Position numbers and translations under genes: made by a program. A DNA stretch of 64,000 bases, taken from NCBI RefSeq assembly GCF_029784155.1, contig NC_073693.1:161182031-161246030 (forward strand). Direction: 5' to 3'. Position 1 is the stretch's first letter. Every line of letters starts with the position of its first letter. The notes under the pieces were generated by a model, which was not told where the DNA came from, ran no database searches, and saw only the letters and a list, made by a program, of their open reading frames with translations. The DNA comes from Uranotaenia lowii. Its lineage: Eukaryota; Arthropoda; Insecta; Diptera; Culicidae. Below, one piece after another: positions 22,498 to 34,361 of this stretch.

Positions 22498-22813
22498 CAG
22501 CGGTCGGGGAACCGGGGTAAATTACCCCAAATGGGGTAAAAGTGAAATTCTTGGGGGTAACAGTGAATATTTTGTGAGTGAAAAGTGTACATTTTCATTT
22601 TGCAAATTTTTGAATTTGTTGGTTTTATTTCGAAAGTGAAGAATTAAGCGGTATACGCAGAAGTGAATATTTCCCCTGAGGCATTCAAATGACACGCTTT
22701 GAGAGCTCGCTTAGTGTTTACGGATTCGTTTTTTTTGCTCTTCGTCATGGGGTTATATCAACTTAAATAAAAATGTTTTGGGGTAATGATTCAAAAAGTT
22801 CCCCGACCCCTGA
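22498..22813. mobile_element. hAT-like MITE inserted in the transposase pseudogene
   Basis: Ends CAGCGGTCGGGGAAC and GTTCCCCGACCCCTG(A) are inverted. It is flanked by an 8-bp duplication GTTTAACA (22490-22497 and 22814-22821), the size typical of hAT. The interior has GGGGTAA words on both strands and no coding capacity. The one extra base at the right end is unexplained. Confidence 0.65.
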
Positions 22814-23064
22814 GTTTAACATATATTTTTATTTTTTCTGTAATACCGTAATCCGAGGTGAGATTGTTTTTTTTTTTCCTTCCAAAACATCTGATTTTCA
22901 ACATGTTTGACATTAAAACAAGTTTGGCCTTACCTAAATATTCAAAACGATTTTACGCAGTTAGGGGACTTATCATAATATTAGATTTTACCTATAAGAT
23001 TTAACCTTGAATTTGTTTAATTTAGGTTACAGTGTATGCAGTGAATGAAATAAAAAATCATCTA

Positions 23065-24247
23065 CACTGAACGAAATCGGACTATGAACAATATCGGGAA
23101 TTCTAGTGTTTTTGCACTAATAGAAAATCTAATACTTTTTACGAGTTTGCTCATCGAATACAATTGCATGGTTTTAGTTTTTAATAAAATTTATCAGAAA
23201 ATCCAATGAACTTTATAGAACGTCAAGTTTATAATAATTACAGTTCAAAATGATGGAATATAAATTGATGGGGTGTCTTGTGTTATGGTTTTACTTTTTA
23301 TGATTTCTTTTCGTATTTTCTTTCCGAAAAAAGTGGGATACAGCTTATTTTTGTTTACTTTGAAAATTTTATTGTTTCTTTCATAGCTGCTATCAATTTT
23401 AGAATAATTAAACACTTTACTATGGCACTGGCAAGGTGTTTAGCACTGGTGTTAGAATGGTGATGAAACGAAACCCAAACTTCCGACTTGAAGGGGTCCA
23501 AGGTTTAGAAAAGTTGGTAATAACAAAAACAAACCTGAAATCAAGAGGAATGATTTAGTTTTAGATATTGAAAACAAAGTTTCACATCATCTCACCTTTC
23601 TTCTTGTTAGCACAGACCCTTCTAAAGGGAATTCTGGATGCTTGGGTAGAGACTCGAAATTCCGCGGTCGTCCGCCATTGATGGGTGAGTTGATTCCGTG
23701 AATTCTAATTTCCGGAAAAGAAAAAACCATTTGGGGATCTAAGGCGTCCATTTTCATATTGGTACTGTTCGCTTTTAATTGTATATTCTGAAAAAAAGAA
23801 ATATGAAAATGTTGCTTGAATAGAAACTGTTCTGATCATTAGAAAAATTCGCAGGCATCTTTTAAAAATACACAAAATACATACCGTTCTATTTGTTGAG
23901 CTTCACTTTTTTGTACGGATGGGCTGAAATTAATCAACTTCAATTTCAGTTGAACAGCGACACAAAAAACGAACAAAACCTCTGAGCAAATTTATAATGT
24001 ATTATTATTCAAAACTGTATAATTTATTAGATTTTCTTATACATTCTACCGATCGAGTGTGGCTCGCGAGATTCATTGGATTTTCCTATTAATTTTAATG
24101 GGTCAATCTCTTTTAGGACCTAACTGTAAAATTTATTGTTTTTCCCGGTCCTTTTTAGTGAATAAATCGTTAGCTTGTATGCGGACCATAAATGATAACA
24201 ATTATTGTAATGCCCCTTTAAAATTAATCGCCCGATTTCGTTCAGTG
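23065..24247. mobile_element. Tc1/mariner-like MITE (1.2 kb) with TA duplication
   Basis: The ends CACTGAACGAAATCGG and CCGATTTCGTTCAGTG are perfect inverted repeats, each flanked by TA (23063-23064, 24248-24249). The interior is AT-rich and lacks a transposase. It separates two parts of the hAT transposase pseudogene. Confidence 0.7.
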
Positions 24248-24349
24248 TACCATCGAAAGACATTGTTCTCGGATATGACGCTTAGAATGCTAATAAAAAA
24301 TATCTTAAGCTCAGTGAAAAGTAAGTTCTGAAATTTCGTATCGAATGCA

Positions 24350-25041
24350 AAGGAATGCTGATGGCAATTGTACTTAAGTTAATGAAGCGTTCGCCATTAA
24401 TATATCCTCTGACCAAGACCGCCTCTTGCCTTGATCCGGCAGTTATCAGCAGCGATACCAAATTGGCCAAAAAACGATTTGAGTAGACTTTGAATATATT
24501 AACAGATACTGGACGCGTTAGTGGATCCTCGGCAGATTTAGCAGTACGGCAGTATTCCGGAGTGATTGACAGAGGCGATAAATTTGATAATTATGACCGT
24601 AGCAAAGAAAGGCTGGATCATTTTTGGAGTGGAGTGCTAGCAAATGCCAAGTGTCCAGAATTCTTCAACATCATCAAAATGATCTGCTGTCTTTCACATG
24701 GCAATGCGAATGTTGAACGTGGTTTTTCAGTAAATTCCGAATGTCTCTTCGAAAATATGCTTGAAGAATCAATGGTGCTGTTTTTTATGCTGGAGGGATA
24801 AAATCAGTCCAAATTTTCAACAAACTTGTCCAGAGAGTTCGAAATTCACATGCTCTGTATTTGGAAGACATTGCAAAATTGCCGCAAAAAGGAAGCTCTT
24901 GAATCAGATCAAACAAAGCTGATGAAGCGTCATCGAGAAGCGGAAGCAAAATCGCTTGAGGTGAAACGGAGGAAAATTTTGGAACGCGCACAGAAGAAGG
25001 CTGATACCTTGCAAGAGAAAATTGTTATGCTGAAATCATAA
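24350..25041 (+). pseudogene. hAT transposase, C-terminal part with dimerisation domain, broken
   Basis: Translated pieces include SPLIYPLTKTASCLDPAV (about 24390), then after an in-frame stop at about 24483 a long piece with NILTDTGRVSGSSADLAVRQ and the hAT C-terminal dimerisation signature CLSHGNANVERGFSVN (about 24690-24735). A further frameshift near 24800 leads to a charged coiled-coil tail ending at 25041. This completes the decayed transposase of the element 10088-25303. Confidence 0.7.
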
Positions 25042-25303
25042 GAATTTCTACAAATGGATCCAAACTCGCTGACTTATCTTATAATGTTTAGTATCACAAA
25101 TAATACTTCCATTAATATTGTCGTAATAAATTAGTATTCTCGACTCAAAGCTTTCTGTGCGTTTATTTTCGGGGAAAATATATTTTTTATAACTTTAAGT
25201 TGCTTCCTCAGGTTGTTTTTCAAACCTGGAATTTTCTGGAAAAACGACTGGAAAATCAGGGAAAATCAGGGAATTCTATTACCAGATATGAGTCGACACC
25301 CTG

Positions 25304-26244
25304 TAATTGCTTTGGTTCATCGAACCAAGGTCAATACTTTCATTGCTAAATACGTCTGGTATTGGGCAGCATTTGCAAAGTCGTAAAGCTATAGATTTTC
25401 AGTTTTATTGTATCCCTATATGATTTCAAAAGATATAAAAAGGAACAAACATTTTCATACATCATTAATTTGAAAAATGTTGGGGATTTTTGTTCACCAA
25501 TTTCTCAACATAAATTCAACTGGTGTAATTTAAGGCACATTTTTAAACAAAAAAATGTTTACATTTCTGCTCGTGTTTTGACGGAAACCGTAGTTAAAAT
25601 CTTTTTTTTTTATTTAAATCTTAAAAAATCATATAAAGGTACCTCTTCAAATGCAAATTTGATAATCTATAATCTTAATTTACCATCTTAACACAAATGC
25701 AGAATTTCAAAACAGAATAAGAAAATATCATGATCGATTGCCAGTCTCAAATTACCCACAGCTCCCAATTTGATGATAAGTGAAAACGATCAATGGTATG
25801 CAGTTTATTGAGCACATAAAATAAAAAATCTAATGTTTTCACCGTGGTGCCGTTTTTTTGGTGAAATTCCTGTTATGCAAACATACTTTAAGCGCCGACC
25901 GGGATCATCGGTTGGCAGTCAAATTAGCCTATACCTGTTATTATCATCATCATCACCACCACCAGCACCACTCCATTGGCCATTACCTATTATAAGCAAA
26001 TAGTGGGACACTCTGATGTTTGCAGGTGAGCTGTTTTCACAATATGGACAGAACCTCCTTCCTATCACGTAGTACAGCGGAACTTATTATTTTCTGTTTT
26101 TGGCAATGGCTTTCACTAATTGCGGGTGATGCGTTGGACTTTTTTTTTCTAGTTTTCAGTATAAGATCGGGTCGAATGACCTTGATGAAAATTTCGTAGT
26201 TGATATCTAACCAACTTGTCTTATGTTTTGTTATGATTTCAGAA
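25304..26244 (+). other. Region upstream of the EB1 coding start
   Basis: No gene is seen between the hAT element and EB1. A CAG GTGAGC splice-donor consensus at 26026 could end a 5' UTR exon and pair with the acceptor at 26242, which precedes the first coding exon. A short trinucleotide-rich run (ATCATC then ACCACC) lies at about 25940-25975. Confidence 0.35.
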
Positions 26245-29200
26245 ATGGCGGTCAACGTATATTCGACGAATGTAACCACAGACAATCTTTCTCGGCATGA
26301 TATGCTATCCTGGGTCAACGATTGTTTACGAGCACAGTTTACCAAAATCGAGGAGCTCTGCACGGGGGCTGCCTACTGTCAGTATATGGACATGCTGTTT
26401 CCGGGTTCAGTGCCTATGAAGCGTGTCAAGTTTCGTACCAACCTTGAGCACGAGTACATTCAAAACTTCAAAATCCTGCAGGCAGCATTTAAGAAGATGA
26501 ATGTTGATAAGGTATGAATTTTTATTAGTTAAAAGCTCACACCATATCGAATCACAAACTGTGGTAATATCATACGTTGAGTAGAAAACCGATACTGACC
26601 ATTGAGTAGGATACATTTCAGCTAGGGCGACATTCATGTTTCGAATGTACTACATACGTGTACCGATGTTTGCATAATTTCGTTCCGGTTTAGGTAATTC
26701 CTGTGGATAAGCTGATTAGAGGCCGCTTTCAGGATAACTTTGAATTTTTACAATGGTTCAAAAAGTTTTTTGATGCCAACTATGATGGTCGGGAATACGA
26801 CGCCTTGGAAGCCCGTTTCGGAATTATGCTGGGATCCGGTGCTATTCAGAACGAGCTCGGAGTAGGGGAGCTGCCGAAGCGTCATATCCAAGCACCAAAG
26901 AAGCTGTCTACAAACAGCGTTGTTTCAACTGGTAGTGTAATCTTCCTGCGCCTCTGTGTGACAGCCCTATGGCCCGAGTGTTTCGATTTTTTAAGTTCTT
27001 CCGTCTGCCGAATGAGGAGGGAGAGATTAATTGGCTGACCATACACACTTAAGGTTTCATCCCCCAACTCATCGAGTCCACGTGTGACGTTGGAGTTTTC
27101 GCCGACATTCGCTTTTGTTCACTCACGTTTTAGTTTGTTGATATGTCTTGTTTAATATCATCGGGTTACGGTGTTGTTTTTTAAGATCTAGTTTATACAT
27201 CAAGCTGTACATCACATATTTTTACTAGCTTTTGTTTCGTAATATGTTATTATTTTCTTTTTTTTTTCTTTTAGATTATTCCAATCGATAGACTAATCAA
27301 GGGTCGCTTCCAAGATAATTTTGAATTTCTGCAATGGTTTAAGAAATTCTTCGATGCAAACTATGACGGTAGAGATTATGATGCTTTACTAGCGCGAGAA
27401 AACCTGCCTATGGGCTGCGGTGCCGGTAGTGGGGTACCAAAAGGCAACGGCGTTCCAACTGTCGCCGTTCCTCGCAAGGCACCCCTTGTCTCATCCACAT
27501 CACGAGATAAAATTAAGCCGAGTATGTGTATTTACTCCATTTATCGTTTATATTGTTATACGTATTGCCTTTCCATCGAACAGCCTCAACTGTTCCTGTC
27601 CTTTTCCTCACCACTAGTTTTTTTTCAGTACTCTATTATATTTGATTCTTTATGTTGCCTTTATAGTAATTCCCTGTAAACCACTGGACAGAAGTTTAGT
27701 CCTAAGACACCCATCCGCCTTTAAGTATTACAAATAAACCTGCTCGTTACTTTCTGGTCCGCTTCCTTGGTTGAATATCCTTTTACCAAATGCTCCTTGC
27801 ATCCTGTATTTCGACACCTGTTATAAAAATCCCCGAATCTATCTTTTGTCGTATATCAGTTATCCTTAAATTGCAGTATATCTGCCCTAGCATTGTTGTG
27901 TATCAACTAAAATAGAACTTCAATGCTCAAGTGCATGTGGATTGAGACGTTTGCTCCTAAATCAAGTTAGTCCTACTAACCAATACTAGTTGCTTATGGC
28001 TTTGCTTCCTACTAACAGCTTTGGGAAAAAGTCTTTGATATATCTTGATCGGATAATTGGAGAATATAGATAGGAAGTTGATTTAATTGTTTTGCTCCAA
28101 ACAGAATGGCTAGAGATGAATCTTTTGACAAAAAAAGATTAATCACTTATTTTAAGATTACCTACTTCTTATTTTATGCAATATCTCATATGTACTCAAG
28201 GTGTACTCATCCCTTATTGGAAATGGAAGCGTCAACTATTCCAACTTTTAACAAAAAATGTAGAATGAATACTCGGCGCAAAAAAAGTTAAAGGCCTTAA
28301 TATTTTTTTTTAAACTATTCCGATCAGGTTATCTATTTAAATTTTATTTAGGATGATTTGTTCTTCTCAAATATTAATTTGCCATTTCTTCGATGAAACA
28401 TAGTTGTGACCGCGAACATGAATATGAAATTTCTTTTGAAGGCTGATTGGAATGCCAAGTTCAAATGCTTGAATTTGTCTAGTGTCTGTTTTTTACAAAT
28501 TTTCATAAATACCTACATATATTTTGCAAATATGTATTGTAATCAAAATTTTAGTCAATGATACTAGTAGAAAAACAATTGGAGGCCAAATATGCTTATA
28601 AATACTTGTAAAATATTGATTTTGCTATAACAGCTATAGATGCGTGTACCTCGCATGGCTTTAAAACGGTTTAAACAAACATTTTAATCATTTTCGTCGT
28701 TTAAACGGTTGTATTTTGACTCGTCATATGTATATGTAAAAATTAGCAACATTTTTTTTTAATAATATAAAGTTTTGTGAAAATAGGAAATTGGTTATTG
28801 ATACTAACTTGAACTGAAATGTCAACCTTTATTTTTGAATGAAATGTTTCTCTTTTAAAAAATTGTGTATTCAGCTCATTTCCAAATACGAATTCATACT
28901 AATAAGGTTATAAAAAGAAAGATAGGAAAGGGGATCATCACTGTAAATAAGTTATTACCTAGTTACTAATATAAAATATTTTACCAGTGCATTTTGTACA
29001 TACCTACGTAGAACAAAAATTGTTGATTGAGATTTTTTCAAATTTTCATTATCACACTTTTCGTTTTGATAAATTACTTCATATTCCATCAACTTCAGAC
29101 ACAGTAAAACAGCAATATAAGCAGAAAGACAAGCTTCGTGGAATGTACCTTCCTCCTCTTTCGCATTTTTGAAACAATTGTTGTAAATATCTAGGAGATA

Positions 29201-30334
29201 GTTTATTGAAAAGCTGACATCAAATTTCAACTGTATGAACAACTTTCCAATAAACTATTCTTCCCAAACCCGTAGTCCGTAGCTGTAGATCAACGTGCAC
29301 TAAACTGCAGCGTTTATTTCTTTTCTTTTGTTCCCATTCTTCGTTTCCCTCAATCCGAACCTACACGTACAACAATAAATTATATTATCACAAATAACAC
29401 CCACCCTGCAAAATCACTAATCATATCAGTATCAAAAGTCACACCCAGTAGACCAGCGGTGCCGGTGTCCAACCTAGGCAGCAAATCGACGGCGAACGCC
29501 AGCAAATCCTCTTCACAGAACAGTGTCACGAATCAGCAGGTGGAGGAATTGACCACGCAGGTGATGGACATGCGGTTACACTTGGACGGGTTGGAGAAGG
29601 AGCGTGATTTCTACTTCAGTAAACTGAGAGATATAGAAATACTGTAAGTTAGCGAAAATATTGCATTGCTCGAATGGTATCTAATAATTGTATCCATTTC
29701 AGATGCCAAGAAGACGAACAGGGTGAACCGCAAAGTGAACTGGTCCAAAGAATTTTGAATATTTTATACGCTACTGAGGTAAGATTTTTAGACTATATAC
29801 TATATACAGACTACTCTGTATAGGAAGCGTGATCGACTTTTGATCACACATTCCTCAACACAACATGTCAGTTGGATTGTATACTGTGAATACACAATTG
29901 AGCCGATTGTGTATTCACAGTACACAATCCAACTATCCTGTTGTGTTTAGGAATGTGTGATCAAAAGTCGATCACGCTTCCTATACAGAGTACATAGTCT
30001 GTTGTACGGCGTGCCACCACACTTCCATGCTTTCCAATACAAAATGCCCTAGACTTACAATTTTCAACACCTATCCAATACTTTATCCTACAAAGCTCAT
30101 CTGATGCTTGCCTATCCGCCTGTTCTTCATTCCTTTACAAATTCTTCTACCTAGCATGTCATCTCGCCGCACGTGTCAATGAACATACTTAATCAATAAA
30201 TTTTTCGGCGATTAAAACTTATCATCAAGAAATACCTGATAAAATCGCAGTTCAAATCAAACTAATTCTCATTTGTTTTTCAGGATGGATTCGCACCACC
30301 AGATGAAATACCCCCGGAGGAAGAAGAGTACTAA
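26245..30334 (+). CDS. Eb1: EB1, microtubule plus-end-tracking protein (MAPRE family), multi-exon
   Basis: EB1 binds growing microtubule plus ends and recruits partner proteins. Coding exons, each with GT/AG borders and matching phase: 26245-26511; exon 2 as either 26694-26931 or 27275-27521; 29430-29643; 29703-29778; 30284-30334. The product is 284 aa (with 2b) or 281 aa (with 2a), against about 290 in Drosophila. The N-terminal calponin-homology domain (MAVNVYSTN... to DANYDGR) is very conserved. A Ser/Pro/Gly linker follows, then the EB-homology coiled coil ([20 protein letters not shown]) and the C-terminal acidic EEEEY tail that binds CAP-Gly domains. The ATG at 26245 matches the family start. 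Introns carry repeats, including a hairpin MITE in intron 4. Confidence 0.93.
26694..26931 (+). CDS. Eb1: EB1 alternative exon 2a
   Basis: Acceptor TTTAG at 26693, donor G GTAGTG at 26932. It encodes [20 protein letters not shown] and on to [17 protein letters not shown], nearly the same calponin-homology segment as exon 2b (27275-27521), followed by a different linker ([18 protein letters not shown]). Both exons start in phase 0 and leave one base, so either can join exon 3 at 29430; using both would shift the frame. If the donor is skipped, the frame ends with a stop at 27036-27038, giving a truncated calponin-homology-only form. Confidence 0.8.
27275..27521 (+). CDS. Eb1: EB1 alternative exon 2b
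   Basis: Acceptor CTTTTAG at 27274 after a long T-rich tract, donor A GTATGT at 27522. It encodes [20 protein letters not shown] through [20 protein letters not shown] and a Gly/Pro-rich linker ending TSRDKIKP. Joining to exon 3 gives KPISKVTP, matching the usual EB1 linker (fly EB1 has a comparable KPTVSKV). This is therefore probably the canonical form. Confidence 0.85.
29807..30001. mobile_element. Hairpin MITE in EB1 intron 4
   Basis: The sequence is almost fully palindromic: the arm starting CAGACTACTCTGTATAGGAA (29807) returns as the reverse complement ending TAGTCTG (30001), with a short loop near GAGCCGATTGTG. No clear target duplication is seen. It sits between a donor at 29779 and an acceptor at 30284. 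Confidence 0.7.
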
Positions 30335-32216
30335 TGCTCTCGCTATACTAGCACGACTACCAACTGCAACCATAGATAGTTAGTACACACACGCTCAAGG
30401 ACACACCAGAGCATAGTTGTTTTTATACCAACTTCTTAAGCAGCATGATTTTCTTACGAACAGAATAGACTCAAAACTGACTGCAACTTCTTACACCAAC
30501 TTATTTCAACACCTCCTTGCAGTCTTTTCTCTAGGAATCAGGCTCTGAAATTTTAGTCAAATTGAGTACTATTATACTCTGCATAATAAAATGGAGGACC
30601 AGTTGTTTGCATGTTTATTTACTAATCGTTCTCTATCGTTAATATCAGACTTATGAATCAGAAAAAAATGTGCGTGTGTGTAGGAATTAAAAGGCAAAGC
30701 ATCGACTCGATATTGTTTTTTGAAAAACGAATGAGAGAAGAAAAAGATTAGAATGATATGAATTTTCTTTTTAATTATGTTTTGAGTTTTCATCCCACTA
30801 TCCATTTTTTCGTAATAACAACTGATTTCAGCATCGATAAGTGCTTGATAAGTCAACAACAGATATTAAAAACGCTTTGTCCTTTGAATTCCCGTGTTGA
30901 AACATCTTAAAATGCTTCAAAAGAAAAACTGAATTAGAATTTGCAAACAAGGAGGTTTCGTAGAAATATTTTGTTAATGACAACTCTGAAATAGTTGAAG
31001 AATTTTGAAGTATTCCTAACAGGTGCAAAATCCAGTTCTCAATAGTGTTTCAATCAATCCACATTTCCAATAATGTATTTAGCTTGTGTGGCAAGCCATT
31101 TTTACTAACGTTTTGGCAAAGTAATTCGACAGATTTTTTTTAATGCATATCAACGCTATAAAAATGCTCAACACGGCGACATGTAATTTGCACCTATAAT
31201 GTTTTCACAATTTACTTTCTTTTCTCAAAGTGAATATTTTGTAGTGCGCTGAGTTTTTATTTTAAGATATTAAATTTTACGAACGCATGCTGCAACCATT
31301 TCTTGTAACTGCTAATTCAAATTTGTAAATCTCTCTCGTCTCTAAAAACAATGTGTATATTACAAAAAAAGAACGATTAGCTCAGAATTAAAAACTTTGT
31401 TGAAATAGAAAATAAGCGACCAACAAATATTCAGAAAGATGAAAAAACGCGCTCTTGTAATTGTATGAACACTAAAAAATAACATAACAAATATATAACG
31501 AAAAGAAAGCAAAACTAAATGAAGAAGATGCTATATTATATTTGATCATTCACTTTGCTATGTCTTATAGGTGTTTGTTTGGTGTGACTGCCCAAAAAGC
31601 AAGCAACCATAGCAACCGTAAACTCAAAATTATCGAGATAATTCTAACAAACGTTGATTCTACGACAGTAAGCTTTTTTTTGTTTATTCTATGATTTACA
31701 ATGCTAATTTAAAACTTTTTTTGGTAGGAAAATAAGATGATTAAAAACAAAACCATAAAATTATTTTCTTAAAAGTGATGACATTTTTGAGCAAAATTTT
31801 AATAAAATCATTGAGCAATCAACTTATTAGATGTTTCGTATAAGAAAATATGAGAAAAAAGTTTTTCAAATATGACCCCTAATATTTAATAACAATAAAA
31901 TTTCATTCCAATCGAGATGCCAATTCAACATAAATGTTATAAAACATATTTTGTTATATTTTTTTCCCATGTTTCTTTTGAATTAGGTATTCAACGGTTT
32001 TACCTCAACTTGTTTGTTACATATATCCTATTTTATTGTAACTTTGTTTTTAAAAATAAAGTGTTGTCTAATTTTCACTTATATTATTAGAGCATTTATC
32101 ATTTTAAACAAGCAGAGGACGAACAAGTTTTTTCGAAAATTTTAAATGAATTCTTCAATTAAATTTTTCCTACATTTTTATTGAAAAATCGACACTATTC
32201 AATCAACAAAACGAAA
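30335..32216. other. EB1 3' UTR and intergenic space
   Basis: This is the downstream flank of EB1 and of the convergent CISD3-type gene. AATAAA polyadenylation signals on the plus strand occur near 30585, 31895 and 32056. No additional gene is seen. The short open frames are AT-rich and unsupported. Confidence 0.45.
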
Positions 32217-32815
32217 TCAATTTTTACCGGCTGTTTTCTGAATTTCTTCATTTTTGTGAGTACCATCGCAGAATGGTCGGTTTTTGGTTTGCTTACAGTT
32301 ACATAACCAGTAGGTGCCTGATTTTTCAACCTGAAATCGAACAGGTCTGAAACAAAAAAAAAAGTTTATTGTATTTGATTTTTGAATAGAATAAAATTGT
32401 TTGAAGAAAACCTTTGTTTGATTTTGTATTGATCCAATTTGTGTGTCCCGTCGCATAGAGGTTGTGATTTGGATTTACCACAAAGGCACCAGGAGTATCG
32501 TTTACCTAAAATTAAAGGGTTAATTTTTTTAACTTTAGACCCTAAAAATTGCGCTAGAAACTTCACCTTCTTCTAGTTCTATCCTAAAAGGTTTCTTGTC
32601 GTAAATCACGCCATTAGTTTGCTGATTCTGCGATGTTTGCAAGTCTGCAATCACATTTTTTGGAATATCGCCACCGGATGCATGTCTGCACATAGGGTAT
32701 CGTAATTCCAAATTCTGGAATAGAGCGTAATGAATATAATACATTTTCAATATAAGCCACTGATCTGATTTACCAGAGCACTTTTAAGTGAAAGTGTTTT
32801 TCGTAGAATGTTCAT
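32217..32815 (-). CDS. CISD3: CISD3-type mitochondrial protein with two CDGSH iron-sulfur domains
   Basis: Four coding exons on the minus strand: 32815-32774, 32714-32567, 32505-32412 and 32346-32217, all with GT/AG borders and consistent phase, giving 137 aa. The N terminus (MNILRKTLSLKSAL) is basic and Ser/Leu-rich, fitting a mitochondrial targeting sequence. Two CDGSH motifs follow: CLCGKSKSQPLCDGTH and CNCKQTKNRPFCDGTH, each supplying the three Cys and one His that hold a 2Fe-2S cluster. Between them PVRFQVEKSGTYWL is typical of the CISD3/MiNT family, whose members are soluble mitochondrial-matrix proteins without a membrane anchor. The gene is convergent with EB1. Confidence 0.9.
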
Positions 32816-33280
32816 TATTTGAAAAAATGGATAGAATCAAAAAATTAGAACGAAATGTTTTGATTAACACACACGCTTGTATAAATGTACTCGGTAATTC
32901 ATAAAATTTAATTATTTTAGACTATCATCTTCAGTGCTACCAGTTTTTGAAATCCATCGGATGATCTGAAAAATTAAGCAGTTCAGCTTTTTTAAAGCAG
33001 CAGTCCACTTTGTTGATGTTTTTTCTTTTGAAAAATCATAACATTACAGCTGATTTTTATTCTGAACTGAGAAGATTAGATATAGATTTGTTCAATGATT
33101 TTTCGAAATAAAAATCTTTTTTTGTTCAAATTAAATTTCGCTTTCAGTAGAAATTTCTCAAATTTTTTCAGTTTCAAATGCGATGAATCTATAGAAACTC
33201 ATATCTACCTAAGAAAAAGTTATTCTGGCACATCGTTTAACTTGCGTTTGATTTTAGTGTCAAACACATTTATACCGTAC
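32816..33280. other. Region upstream of the CISD3-type gene
   Basis: AT-rich promoter-side flank with no recognisable gene or repeat. Confidence 0.4.
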
Positions 33281-34361
33281 ACACGCTAACTTTTGGCTAC
33301 CCCTTAAAGGCGTAATATTGACCCGTTATTGAGAACCTCCACGATTTGTCAAATAACGGGTCATTTTATCGGATCAATATTACCCCTTATTTCAAAAAGC
33401 TCGTTTCCCTTCGGAAGGGGTGGTTTTAGATGCGTTACATCCAAAGTGATAGATTTGGCAAGATGAGAGAGGTTGTGGTAAGAGTTTTGATGATAATTAA
33501 AATTGTATTTTCCAGAATTTTTGTTCATTAATTTTGTTTCAGCAGCACAGCAAAATTCCGGACGAACCAGACGAAAACATGAACCGCGGTGGACTAACAT
33601 TGGTGGTAAGTTTAGTGGTGTTTGTATTCTATATTTAAAATCTTATCTTCTATTTTGTTTCCATCAGGCGAGGAAACGGAAAAGATGAAATATTCAGTGA
33701 AACATTTTTTTAACAAAGTTTATCCCATAGAATAATTGGAACTTGAATAAAACAAATAAAACAAAACATTTAGTTTTAATTAATCGTCCAGGAAACATAT
33801 TTCCCATAAGCAGCTCCTGAAATTTCCAGCAGACAAAAGCGTTTCAAATAAGGGGTAATTTCCATCCGGTACGAGCGTTTGAAATAAGGGGTAATTTTGA
33901 TTCGCTACCAGCGTTATCAAGCTGAGTACCCCTTAAAGGGTACAGCGGCTTTATCCTTAAAAAGGAGTTCTCCCAGTCTTATCGAATAACGGGTCAAAAG
34001 TATTCGTTAAGCGGGCCATAGACTACACAACATTTGTACAAATGCGATGAAATTCGATGAAATTTTGTCGCTGTGAGCATTTGCATAGTGTATGGCACTG
34101 CTTGAATGAGCGCCCAAACGGTTGGAGTAAAATCGGTCGGGATCGAAATATTTTGTACAAAACATTCTCCCAGCCGGGGTGGAGATGGTTTTTTTGTTGC
34201 TGTTGCTGTTTTCGCCAGCAATCATTTGTGTTCGCGTGAAATATGTTTGTATAGTGTATGGGCGAGCATAGATCAAACAATCGTCGTGGAATCATCGAAT
34301 TTGTACAGGCCAATTTGTGTAGTCTATGGCCCGCTTTAAGGGGTAGCCAAAAGTTAGCGTG
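33281..34361 (+). mobile_element. MITE-like copy A, ACACGCTAACTTTTGGCTAC ends
   Basis: It starts ACACGCTAACTTTTGGCTAC and ends GTAGCCAAAAGTTAGCGTG near the junction at 34361. Internal words GGGGTAATTTT, GACCCGTTAT and GGGTACAGCGGC recur in inverted order in copy B (34362-35045). It is interrupted by the TTAA-flanked MITE at 34011-34335. No coding capacity. Confidence 0.65.
34011..34335. mobile_element. TTAA-flanked MITE with GCGGGCCATAGACTACACAA ends
   Basis: Left end GCGGGCCATAGACTACACAA and right end TTGTGTAGTCTATGGCCCGC are perfect inverted repeats. TTAA lies immediately outside both ends (34007-34010, 34336-34339), the duplication used by piggyBac-type elements. It is inserted in copy A. 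A truncated relative is at 9074-9170. Confidence 0.7.

Larger units (their letters stand above)
10088..25303 (+). mobile_element. Decayed autonomous-type hAT transposon, host of nested insertions
   Basis: Ends are CAGGGTGTCGACT and AGTCGACACCCTG, flanked by a 5-bp duplication TAATT (10083-10087 and 25304-25308). Subterminal CTGGAAAATCAGGGAA words occur near both ends in direct orientation. The transposase remnant (21518-25041) contains hAT hallmarks. The element is split by a Ty3/gypsy retrotransposon (10225-21419), a hAT-like MITE (22498-22813) and a TA-flanked MITE (23065-24247). Without these it would be about 2.5 kb. CAGGG ends and a 5-bp duplication fit a non-Ac branch of hAT (inference). 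Confidence 0.7.
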
